The notes below the pieces were generated by a model, which saw only the letters and a program-made list of their open reading frames with translations, made no database searches and was not told the DNA's origin. Shown one piece after another: positions 35,732 to 47,700 of a DNA stretch of 64,000 nt. The number at the start of each line of letters is the position of its first letter. The first letter of the stretch is position 1. The DNA lies in the NCBI RefSeq assembly GCF_003865135.1, contig NZ_BHZC01000001.1, positions 930,001 to 994,000 on the forward strand. Reading direction: 5' to 3'. The translations under genes were made by a program, and so were the position numbers. The stretch comes from Streptomyces chrestomyceticus JCM 4735. Lineage in GTDB: Bacteria > Actinomycetota > Actinomycetes > Streptomycetales > Streptomycetaceae.

Positions 35732-38700
35732 GTCGGCGGGTCCGGAGCGGCCGGGCCGGGGGCGGGTCGCGGTGACGGGTGCGGGGACGGATGTGGATGC
35801 GGGGACGGATGTGGGAGTGGTGGCGGGTACCGGGGTGGCGGCGGCCGGTACCGGCGGGTCGGTGAACGTGATGGCGTCCCGGTGGTCGGTGAGCAGGTGG
35901 GCGGTGAGGCGGTCGGCCGAGCTGTGGTCGTAGATGACGCTGGTCGACAGGTCGAGGGCGAGTGCTTCGTTGAGCTCGTGGACGAGGCGGACGCCGAGGA
36001 TGGAGTCGACGCCGTAGTCGGCGAAGGCGAGCGCGCCGTCGATCTCGTCCTCGCCCATGGCGAGGGCCCGCGCCAGCTTGTCCCGCACCACGCGGGCGAC
36101 CCGCTCTTCCAAGGGCTCGGAGAGCTTCAGGGGCTCCAGGGATTCCGAGGATCTCGACGGCTCAGCGATCCCCGGATCGGTGGCGGGCGGCGGCGCGGCG
36201 GGCAGGCCGCCCTGTGCGGCCTCCTCGCGCACCGGGTCGAGATCCGCGATCCAGTAGCGGTCCTGGGCGAAGGGGTACGTCGGCAGCGCGACCCGCCGGG
36301 GTGTGTCCGGCCCGTGCAGTACGCGCCAGTCGAGCGGTACCCCGCCGGCCCAGAGCGCGGCCAGCCGGTCCAGCTTCCCGGCCCGTACCCAGCGTTCGAT
36401 CAGCAGTTCCTGGAGGTCGTCGTCGGCAGCCAGCTCCGCGAAGGCGCCTTCGGCGCTCCCGGCGGTGCCCCGGTGGAGGCCCGGCACCGTGTCCGCCCCG
36501 TCGAGATGGGCGAGCAGGGCACTGCGCAGGTCCCGTGCCGAGGCCGCGACCACCGCGAGGCGTTCGGTCATGGCCTCGCGCCCCGTCTGGAGGGTGAAGG
36601 CGAGGGCGGCCGGGTCGATGTCCGTAGCGCTGTCGCCGCCGAGGTGGGCCGCCAGGCGTTCGGCGGAGCGGCGCAGGTGCTCGGGGGTACGGGCCGACAG
36701 CACGAAGAGCTGGTCGCGGCCGGCGGCCGGCACGGGCCCGGTGCCGTACCGCTCGCCGAACTCCTCCACGATGACGTGGGCGTTCGAGCCGCCCGCGCCG
36801 AACGAGGAGACCGCCGCGATCCGCGGCCCGCCGGCCGTCTCCCACGGGGTCAGCTCGCGCTGTACGAAGAACGGTGTCTTCTCGAAGGCGATGTTCGGGT
36901 TGGGCTCCTCGGCGTGCAGGCTCGGCACGAGCTGCCGGTGCTGGAGCTGGAGCACGGCCTTGGTGAGCCCGGCGATGCCCGCCGCGGCCTCCAGGTGCCC
37001 GATCCCCGACTTCACCGAGCCGATCGCACAGAACTGCCGGTCCGCCGTGTCCTGTTCGAAGGCGCTGGTCAGGCCCTTGATCTCGATCGGGTCGCCCAGT
37101 TCCGTACCGGTGCCGTGCGCCTCGACGCAGCTCACGTCCCGTGCCGTGACACCGGCGCGCTCCAGGGCGTCGCGCAGCAGTTCCGCCTGGGCGCGGGGGC
37201 TGGGCACCGTGTAGCCGTTGGACCGGCCGCCGTGGTTGATGCTGGTGCCCCGGACGACCGCGCGGATGTGGTCGCCGTCGGCGAGGGCGCGCGAGAGCGG
37301 CTTGAGCAGGACGCAGCCGACGCCTTCGCCGGGGACGAAGCCGTCGCCGCCGCTGCCGAAGCTGCGGCAGCGGGCGTCGGTGGACAGCATCGTGGAGCGG
37401 CACAGTTCGACGTAGTCGAGCGGGTGGAGGTACAGGTTCACGCCACCGGCGACGGCCATCTCGCAGGCGCCCTGGTGGAGGTGTTCGCACGCCTCGTGGA
37501 TCGCGGTGAGCGACGCCGAGCACATGGTGTCGATGGTCAGGCTCGGCCCGCACAGGTCCAGGACGTAGGACGTACGGGCGCTGAGCGAGGCGAAGGACAG
37601 CGCGGGGACGACGGTCTCCCCCGAGGGGAGGCGTCCCGCGCCGTGCCGCCCGTGGCCGGTCTTGGTGACACCGGCGAACACGCCGACGCGCTTGCCGTGC
37701 CGGCGCGCGATCTCCTCGCGGGAGTACCCGGCGTCCTCGAACACCTGCCACGCCGCCTGGAGGAACAGCCGCTCCTGCGGGTCCATGGCGTAGGCGTCCC
37801 GCGGTGCGATCCGGAAGTGCAGCGGGTCGAACGCGGCGAAGTCGTCCAGGAAGCCGCCCCACTTGCTGTAGCTGCGGCCGGTGGCGACCGCCTTCTCGCG
37901 GTCCGGCTCGAAGAAGCCGTCCAGCGCCCAGCGGTCGGCGGGGATCTCCCCGACGCAGTCCCGTCCGGCCTTCAGGTTCTCCCAGAAGGCGGCGAGGTCG
38001 GCGGCCTGCGGGTAGCGGCCGCTCATACCGATGATCGCGATGGGTTCGCGGTCCGCGGGGGTGGCGGAGCGGGGCGCGGGGGCGGTGTACGGCGCGGGAG
38101 TACGGTCCGCCACCGCCTCACCGGACGGCTCCGGGCCGGCCGTCGCCGGTGCACCGGCCCAGGCGCGGGCCGTCTCCGGGTGCTCGGCCGCCAGGTGCCC
38201 GGCGATCGCCCGCAGGGTCGGGAACTCGTAGAAGAGCGTCGTCGGTACGTCCGCGAACACGGCGGCCAGCTCCTTGTTCAACTGGACGATCAGGATCGAG
38301 TCGAGGCCCATCGCGCCCAGTTCCCCGTCGGCGTCCACGGCCCGCGCGGGCAGTTTGGTGACCCGGGCGAAGAGCGCGACCAGCAGGCGCAGGGTTTCGC
38401 GCGCGAGGCGCCCGTCCACCGGGGCCTGCGCTGCTGCTCCGGCCCGTACCGGCGCCTGCGCGGCGGCGGTACGGCCCGAAGTCCCCGGCACCCGTGCCGC
38501 GTCACCGTGGTACACCCACACCTGCTGCGCGCCCAGGCGCCAGGCGCCGGTGAGCGCCGCGAGCCCGTCTTCCGTCTCCATGGGCGCCAGGCCACGGCTG
38601 CGCCACAGGTGGGCGAGCGTGCCCGCGTCGACGGTCATCCCGCCGTCCTTCCACAGCGGCCAGGCGACCGACAGGGTGCGGCCCGCCCGCTCCCCCACCG

Positions 38701-41700
38701 CCACCCGCGCGTCGCGGAGCGCGGCGAACGCGTCGAGGAAGGCGTTGGCCGTGGCGTAGTCCGCCTGGCCCGGGTTGCCGGTGACCGCGGCGCCCGAGGA
38801 GAAGGTGAGGAAGAAGTCGAGCGGGTCGTGCCGGGTGGCCCGGTCGAGGTGGACCAGCCCGTCGGTCTTGGGTGCGAGCACCTCCTCCCAGTCCTCGGCC
38901 GTCTTGCCGGTGAGCGAGGCGTCGCGCAGGACGCCGGCGGCGTGCACGACCCCGGAGAGTTCTCCGGCGTGCTCCCGGGCCCGGGTGAGGAGGTGGCGTA
39001 CCTCCTCCCAGCGCGAGACGTCCGCGCTCTCGTAACGGGCGACGGCACCGGCGGCGCGCAGTTCGCCCAGGAGCGCTTCGATCCGGTCGTCCTGCGGCGA
39101 CCTGCCGACGAGGACGAGCACCGGGTGTTCGACGTCCCGCGCGATGCGGCGGGCCACGGCCGCGCCGATACCGCCCGCGCCGCCGGTGATCAGGTATCCG
39201 CCGCCCGCGCGCCACGGCAGATCCGCAGTGTCCGCAGTGTCCGCCGGGGGCGCTGCCGGGTGCCAGGTCCGTACGGAGCGCTCAGCGCCCTCGTGGCGGA
39301 CCAGGTCGGCGTCCGTGTCGCGGGCGTCCGCCACGACGGCGGCGGCAACCGCGTCATCCGTGCGGGCGCCACGGAACGCGATCAACTGGCCTTTCACAGC
39401 CGGCGTTTCGAGGGACACGGTACGGAGCAGCCCGGCGAGCGCCAGGTTGACCGCCTCGTCACCGTCCGCCGGTGTCACGACCTGGACGAGGGTGGTGCGG
39501 CCGACGGTCGCGTCGGCGGCGACGTCCCGGACCATCGCGAAGACCTGCTGTGACACGTCTCTGAAGCGGCTGTCCAAGCGCTGCTTGGCCGACTCGACGG
39601 TCATGCAGCGCACACCGGGCACGCTCCGCTCGACCGCACCGCGCGCGGAGGTGAGTGCGCCGCACAGGAGCACGACGCGGTGGTCGGCGGTACTGCCGGC
39701 GTCGGTGCTCGACGGGGCCGGACGGGGAGTCCACCGCGGCGTCAGCAGTGTCGTACCGATCACAGGGCTGTCGTCGGACGCCACCTCAGGGGCAGCCACC
39801 TCAGGAGCTGCCTCGGAACGCGTTCCGGGAATCCAGTAGCGCCCGCGGGCGAACGGATACGTGGGCAGATGGGCCCGCTTCGGCACGCGCGGCCCGTACA
39901 GCGCGCGCCAGTCGACGGCCGCGCCTTCGGTCCAGCGCGCCAGCACCTGACTGCGTGCCGCCTCGCCCTCCGGCCGCTCCCCGCCGCTGACGAACGCGCG
40001 CAGCTTGCCGACGAGTTCGCCGCGCGAGCGGACCACCCAGCCCACCCGCTCGGCCATCGCCTGGCGTCCCGCCTGGAGGGTCCAGGCGACCGAGCGGAGG
40101 GGCGCCGGGTCGGGGCCTTCGAGGTACGCGAGGAGGTTTCCCGCCGCCTCGGTCAGTTGCTGCGGCGTCCGTGCCGACAAGGGCACGATCACGTCGGTGG
40201 TGTCGGTGGTGTCCACTGTCTCGCTGGCCTCCAGGGCCTCGGTACCGGCATCGTCCTGCACGTATTCCTCCACCACGACATGGCAGTTGGCGCCGCCGAA
40301 GCCGAAGCTGCTCACGCCCGCGCGCCGGGGCGCGGACCCGCCGTCCGCCGTGCGCGGGCGCGGCCACTCCTCGTTCTCGCGCACGATCCGGAACGGGCCG
40401 CCGTCGAGTTCGATGTACGGATTGATCTCGCGGCAGTGCAGCGTCGCCGGAAGGACGCCGTGCCGCATCGCGAGGACGACCTTCAGGAGCCCCGCGATGC
40501 CGGCGGCCGCCTCCAGGTGTCCGATGTTCGTCTTGACCGACCCGAGTCCGCAGGCGGCCCGGCCGGTGGCGCCGAGCCTGCGGAACGCGGTCTGCAGGGC
40601 CCGTACCTCGACGGGGTCGCCCAGGGCGGTGCCCGTCCCGTGGGCCTCGATGTAGCCGACGGTGTCGGGGTCGGTGCCGCGCAGCGCCGTGGTGACCAGT
40701 TCGGCCTGGGCGTCGGCGTTGGGTGCGGTCAGGGAGTTGGCCCGGCCGCCGTGGTTCTCCGCGCTGCCACGCAGCACCGCGAGGATCGCGTCCCCGTCCC
40801 GTTCGGCCGCGGCCAGCGGCTTGAGCACCACGGCGCCGACGCCTTCGCCGCGCACGTACCCGTCCGCGTCGCTCGCGAAGGCCTTGCACCGGCCGTCCGG
40901 GCTCAGCATCCCGGCGCGGTGCGCGCTGACGAAGGTGTCCACGCTGAGCAGCAGGTTGACCCCGCCGGCCACGGCCGCGTCGCAGGCGCCCGACCGGATG
41001 GCCTCGACGGCCCGGTGGACGGCGACCAGCGAGCTGGAGCAGGCGGTGTCGACCGGCTCACTGGGCCCGCGCAGGTCCAGCACGTACGAGATGCGGTTGG
41101 CGAGCATCGAGTGCGCGTTGCCCGTCGAGGTGAACGCGTCCGGCTCGACCCCGTACGTCGTGAGCAGCGTCGCGTAGTCGGTGCCCGAGACGCCGAGGAA
41201 CAGGCCGGTGTTCCGTGGCAGGTCGGAGGGTGTGTACGCGCTGTCCTCCAGCGCGCTCCAGACCGTTTCGAGAGCGAGGCGGTGCTGCGGGTCCATCAGC
41301 TCCGCCTCGCGCGGGTAGACGCGGAAGAAATCCGCGTCGAAGGCGTCCACGTCGTCCAGGACTCCGGCGTGCCGGGGGAAGTCGGCGGCCTCGGCGATAC
41401 GGCGGTACGTGGCGTCGTAGCGGTCCAGCGGGAAGGCGGTGACCGAGTCCCGGCCCGCGACGAGGTTGGCCCAGTAGGTGTCGAGGTCGGGCGCGCCGGG
41501 GAAGCGGCCCGCGGCGCCGATGACGGCGACGGGCTGCGAGGGGTCCGGGGGCGACGCGGGGGCGGGAGCCGGTGCGGTCCGTACGGAAGCCGTCGGCTCG
41601 GAGGTGACGGTGGCCGCCGCCGGGGCGCTCCCCGGCCGCTCGTACGCGGCCCGCACGGGCTCCCCGTACTCCGCGACGAGGTGCCGGGCCAGCGCGTCGA

Positions 41701-44700
41701 AGGTGTTCACGTCGAAGAACGCGGCGGGCGTCACCTCGGCGCCGAACCGTTCGCCGATGAGCCGGGCGAAGGTGACGAAGGAGATCGAGTCGAAGCCGAA
41801 GGCGTCGAAGCCGGTGTGGGCGTCGAGTTCGGCGGGCTCGTACTTGAGGATGCCGGACGCCAGGGTCCGCAGCTCGGCGACGACGAACGCGGTGAGGCCG
41901 TCGCCGGGAGCCTCGGGTTCCGCGCGCGGAACGCGCTGCCGCTCGCGCGGTGCGTGCGGTACGTCGTCACGTACGCCGCCGTCGTCCTCGCAGCTCACAC
42001 CCACGCACTCCGCGAGCACCCCGCCGCTGCCGTCCAGCAGCCGGATCGTTCCCTCGAACGGCCTGTTGCCGGCCGGAGCAGGGTCCGGCACGAGGACGAC
42101 GTGCGCCACCTCGCCGTCACCCGCCGCGCCGAGGACGCGCACTTCCGCGATCCGGTGCGGCCGCGTCTCCCGCCACTGCGGCAGGCCGCGGTGCTTCGCG
42201 TCCAGCCGCAGGCCCTGGGTGACGGCCGCGAGGACGTGCGGGGCGATGGTGACGTTGCGCCGTACGGTGTCGCGCCGCAGTTCCGGCGCGGTGACGTCGA
42301 GGACGAGCCGCCCGTCGGACAGCCAGTACGCGCCCGTGACCCCGGAGAGCAGCGCCGGGTGGACGAGGCCGCCCTCGGCGAGCTCCGTCCGGACCTCGTC
42401 CGCGCCGAGCGCACGGACCGCGCTGCCGCGCAGGCCGGCGGGGGACGCGCCGCGCTCGGAGTGCCGGGCGGGCGGGCCCGCCTCCTGTGCGTCGTACGCC
42501 TCGAAGGCGGCGACGAGCGTACGGGCGCCGGACGCGTCCTGCGCGAACACCGCGCCGGTCGCCGCGCCTTCGCCCGGGGGCTCGATCACCGTCGTGACCA
42601 GCCGCTCGGTGGTGTCCCAGGCGACCGGGGCGGGCAGCCGCAGGCCGCGGACCACGGGGTCGGCCGCGAAGCCGGAGACCTTCGCCGCGGCGAGCGCCAG
42701 GTCGACGGCGAAGGTGGGGACGACGCGGGGCTTCTTGTCCTGCTGGTAGCCGTAGTCGCCGAGGTCGTCCAGGTGGACGTCGAGGCCGTAGCGCAGGCCG
42801 TCGAGGTCGGACTCGTTGCGGCCGAGGAACGGGTGGAGCTTGTCGCGCAGGGCGAGCGGCGCGAGGACGGACGGCGCGCCGTCCTCCTGCGGCACCCAGC
42901 ACCGCACCCGCTCGAACGGGTAGGCGGGCAGCGGGACGCGCCGCAGCCTGCGCGTCCCGGTCAGCCGGGTCCAGTCGACGCTCTTGCCGCCGGTCCAGGT
43001 CACGGCCAGTTCGCGGGCCTCCGCGGCGCGCGGGTCGTCGCTGCCCAGGGCCGCGTCGAGGTCGCTGTCCCCCGCGAGCCGGCGCTCGACGGCCCGCAGC
43101 GCCCCTGGGATGTCCTTGGCGAAGAAGGCCCACCGGCGCGGCAGTTCGTTCTTGCCGACGCGCAGGGTGTGGGCGATCGACGGCAGGTCGGCCGGGTCGG
43201 CCTGCTCCAGATACGTACGGAAGCGGGCGAGGGACGTTTCCAGCGCGCTGTCGGTCATCGCGGAGAACACGAGGAGTTCGTCGCGGCCGTCGGTGGTGTC
43301 GTACGGGCGCGCGGCCGGGTCCGGGACGTGCTCCTCGATGATGATGTGCGAGTTCATGCCGCCCGCGCCGATGGAGGTGAGCCCGGCGCGCCGCGGGTGC
43401 ACGACGGTGCGTCCGCCGTCCTCGGTGACCGCCGGTTCCCAGGGAGCGAGTTCGCGCTGCACGCGGAAGGGCGTGCCGGAGAAGTCGATGTCGGGGTTGA
43501 GTTCCGCGCTGTGCAGCGACGGGACGAGGGTGCGCTTGTCCAACTGGAGGAGGACCTTCGCCAGGCCGACCATGCCGGCCGCGTGCAGCAGGTGCCCCAT
43601 GTTGGACTTCACCGAGCCGAGGGCGCAGAACCCGGAGTCCTCCGTGTGCTTGCGGAAGGCGGTGGTCAGCGCCCTGACCTCGATGGGGTCGCCGAGCGAC
43701 GTCCCCGAGCCGTGCCCTTCGACGTAGCTGACCGTGCGGGCGTCGATCCCCGCGTCCTGGACCGCCTTGTCGATCGCGCGGGCCTGGGCGTGCGGGCTGG
43801 GGACGGTGAAGCCGTTGCGGGCGCCCGCGTTGGACAGGGCGGTGCCCTTGATGACCCCGTACACGTGGTCGCCGTCGCGTTCGGCCTCGGTGAGCGGTTT
43901 GAGGACGACGGCGCCGACGCCCTCGCCGAGGATCGTGCCGTCCGCGCCGAGCCCGAAGCTGCGGATCACGTCGGAGGTGGCGGTGGTGAAGTGCTCGTGC
44001 GAGGAGGTGACGAGGTTGTAGGGGTGCAGCAGCAGGTTGACGCCGCCCGCCACGGCCATCCGGCACTCGCCGGCGCGCAGCATCTGGACGGCCTGGTGCA
44101 CACAGGTGGACGAGCCGGAGCACATCGTGTCGAGGAAGATCGACGGTCCGGTGAACCCGTAGAAGTACGACAGCATGTTGGGCAGCGTCCCGGTGTAGCT
44201 GCCGCTGGCGGGCGAGCCCCGCAGCAGGCTGTTCTGGAAGCCGTGCAGCCCGTAGTGGTTGCTCATGGCGCCGACGAGCACGCCCACGTCACCGTCGTAC
44301 TGCCGCTGGAGGGTCTCACGGGAGTACCCCGCGTCCTCCAGGGCTTCCACACCGGTCTGGAGAAAGAGGCGCACCTCCGGGGACATCAGTTCCGCGTCGC
44401 GCTTGGAGACGCGGAAGTAACGCGGGTCGAACCGGTCGATGTCACGGAGGAAGGTGCCGGTGCGGATGGCGCTCTTGCCGGGGACCTCCCGGTCGGGGCT
44501 GTAGATCGCGTCGTGGTCCCAGCGGTCGCGCGGGACCTCTTCGAAGGTGTGGCGGCCTTCTTCGAGGAGCGTCCACAGCTCGTCGAGCGTGTCCACGCCC
44601 GGGTAGGTGCCCGAGACGCCGATGACGGCGATGTCGTGGCGGTCGTCGCGGTCCCTGGGGGCGCCGGACGCTCCGGGGGCGGGTGCGGCGGGCCGGGCCG

Positions 44701-47700
44701 GTGCGGGGCGCGTGAAGCGGGCGCGCGGGGCGGGCGGTGCGGCGACCGCTGTCGCCTGCGTGTCGCCTGCGGTCTCCGGCTCGTCCGCCGCTCCCAGTAC
44801 GGCCAGGAGCTTGTCCCGGTGCGTCCCGGCGAAGTACTCGGCGACGCCTTCGATCGTGAGGTACTCGAAGAAGATCGTCTTCGGCAGTTGTCCGAAGAGC
44901 GCTTCGAGGCGCGCGGTCATCTCCAGGATGCTGAGCGAATCGATCCCGTACTCGACGAGGTTGACCGCCGGGTCCATCGCGGCGGGGTCGTGGTGGAGCA
45001 CCTCGCTCAGGTGGTGCTTGAGCAGGTCGGCCGTACGCTCCAGAAGTTCGCCGTCGTCCAGCTCCGGGCCGGTCATGGGCTCACCGGACGTGCCGGACGC
45101 GACCGGTGCCGCCTCGGCGGCGGGCAGACGGCGCTCAAGGCCGACGGTGGCGTCCGCCCCGAAAGCGACGACGACGTGACTCGGGGCGTCGTCGTCCAGG
45201 ACGCGCCCCAGGACGCGCAGGCCGTCCTCGGTCGGCAGGGGTTCCCAGCCGCGTTCCGCCCGCATCGTCGCGCGCGTCACGGCGTCGGCCGTCATACCGC
45301 CGTCGGCCCACAGGGGCCAGCTCACGGCGGCGGTGCGGCCGGAGCGTTCCCCGACGCCGACGAGGGCCTGGCGGTGCTGCGCGAAGGCGTCCAGGAAGGC
45401 GTTGGCCGCGGCGTAGTCGGCCTGTCCGGAGTTTCCGTACACGCCCGCCACGGAGGAGAAGACGACGAAGAAGTCGAGCGCGAGGTCGCGGGTCGTGGCG
45501 TCGAGGTGCAGCGCGCCGCGTACCTTGGGCGCCGTCACCAGGGGAATGTCGGCGGCGTCCTTGTGCAGCAGGTACGCGTCGCGCAGGACGCCCGCCGCGT
45601 GCACGACGCCGTCGAGCCGGCCGTGCTCGCCGGTGATGGTGCGGACGGCGCGCTCCACGTCGTCCTTGCGGGCGATGTCGGCGGCCACGTAGTGCGCGTC
45701 GACACCGGATTCGCGGAGTGCGGCGAGGGTGGTGTCGCCCGTCTCCGGGAGTTCCGTCCTGCCGCTCAGTACGACGGTGACGCCGGGGCAGCGCGCGAAG
45801 TACCGCGCCAGGTGCTGCCCGAGCCCGCCGAGGCCGCCGGTCACCCAGTAGACGCCGCCTTCCTTCAGCGGCGGCACGTGCGGCCCGTCGCCGAGCGCGA
45901 CGTCCACGGGCCGCCACTCCTGGCGCGTCCCGGCGCCGTCTTCGGTGCGCCGGAGTTCGCAGGCGTCGTACGGGTCGGCGCCTTCCTCGGCGAGGATGCG
46001 GGCGATCCGCTCGGGTGTGGCGGTGTCGAGTCCGGCGACGCGGACCAGGCGTCCGCCGACGAGCGGGTTCTCCAGGGCGGCGGTCCGGAAGAGGCCGGTG
46101 AGCGGCGCGTGGAAGTGCCGGGGCACCCGGTCGTCCACGAGGACGACGAAGCGGTGGGGCCGGTCCGGTCTGGCGCCGAGCACGTCCCGCAGGTGTCCGA
46201 CGAGGAGTTCGAGCACGGCGTCCACGCCGTCGGCCACCCGGTCGGCGGTGACGGCGGGCAGTGCGGTCACGGGGCTTCCGGCGGCGGTCGCGACCACGGC
46301 GGCATGACCGGCGGCCCGTCCCGCGAGGAAGCCGTGCACCGTGGTGGCGCCGGGCCCGTCCGTGGTGGTACCGGACCCGTCCGTGGCGGGCGGCGCGTCC
46401 ACCCAGCGGCAGGTGCCCGCGACGACGCGCGGCGCGGCGCCGCCGCCGGCCGGGGTGCCGGGCTGGGCGGATACGTCGTCGGCCGGCGCGGTGCGCTGCA
46501 CCAGTCCCCGCAGGCGGGCGCCGACGACGCCCTCGGCGTCGCACAGGTCGATGTCGAAGGTGTCGGCGCCGCCGCTGTCGCCGCTGCGCCGTACCCAGGC
46601 CCAGGTGCCGGAGGCGCAGGGCCGGTGGATGTCCACCTGGTCCAGCGTGAAGGGCAGCGCCGGTCCGGCGGCCGGGCCGGGCGCGGTGTGCGCCATCAGG
46701 ACCAGCGTCGCCTGGAGGGCCGCGTCCAGCACGCTGGGCGGCAGGACATGCCCGGTGCCCTCGTCGTCGGAGCGCGGCTGTTCGATCCGGACGAGCAGTT
46801 CCGTCTCGCCCAGTTGGAGTTCGGCCATGCCGCGCATCCCGGGGCCGTACTGGAGGCCCTGCTCACGCAGTGCGGCGTACGCGTCCGCGGGATCGTGCGG
46901 GGTGGGGCAGGCCGCGCGCAGCGCGTCGAGGTCGAGGGCCGGCGGTTCCTCGGGGGCATCCGTCTCGGCGGTGCCCCAGCAGTGGACGACGGCCGACGGG
47001 TCGAGCGCCGACGGGCCCGTGTACACGGTGAGCGAGACGGTGCCGTCGTCGTTCTCCCCGGGGAAGAGTCCCACCTGCACCTCGGCGGGGGCGTCGGCCA
47101 CGACCAGCGGGCGCAGCCACGCGATGTCGCGCAGGCGGACCGCCGGGCCCGTACCGTCGCCGTGGCCCACGGCCGCCACCACCGCGGCACGGAGCATCTC
47201 CACGTACGCGGCGGCGGGCAGCACGCGGGCGCCGCGTACCTGGTGGGAGGCGAGGAAGGGCTCGTCGCCCGTGAAAGCGGAGGTGTAGCGCTGCTCGAAG
47301 AGGCTGGAGGTGTTGCGGTGGAGGAGCGGGTGCAGCGCCGGGCCCGCGTCCGGCGCGCCGTCCTCCGTGGGGGCCCGGAACCAGTGGCGTTCGCGGGCGA
47401 ACGGGTAGACGGGCAGCCGTACGCGTCGCGGACGGGCGCTCTCGTCCTGCGTGGCGTATCGCGCCGCCCAGTCCTCGTCCGGGCCGCCTTCGACCCAGCG
47501 CGTCGCGGTCTCCAGGAGTCCGGCCGCGTCGTCGGCCGCCGTCCCGGCGCCGGTGTGCACGGCGGAGTCCGCGAGCGTGCCGTCCAGGAAGGCGTCGAGG
47601 GACGCGGCCAGTTCGGCGCGGTCGCTCACCAGGAACGCGACGCGTGCGGCCATCGGTTCGCGGCCGGTCTGCAGGGTGTACGCGATGTCGGCGAGCCGCT

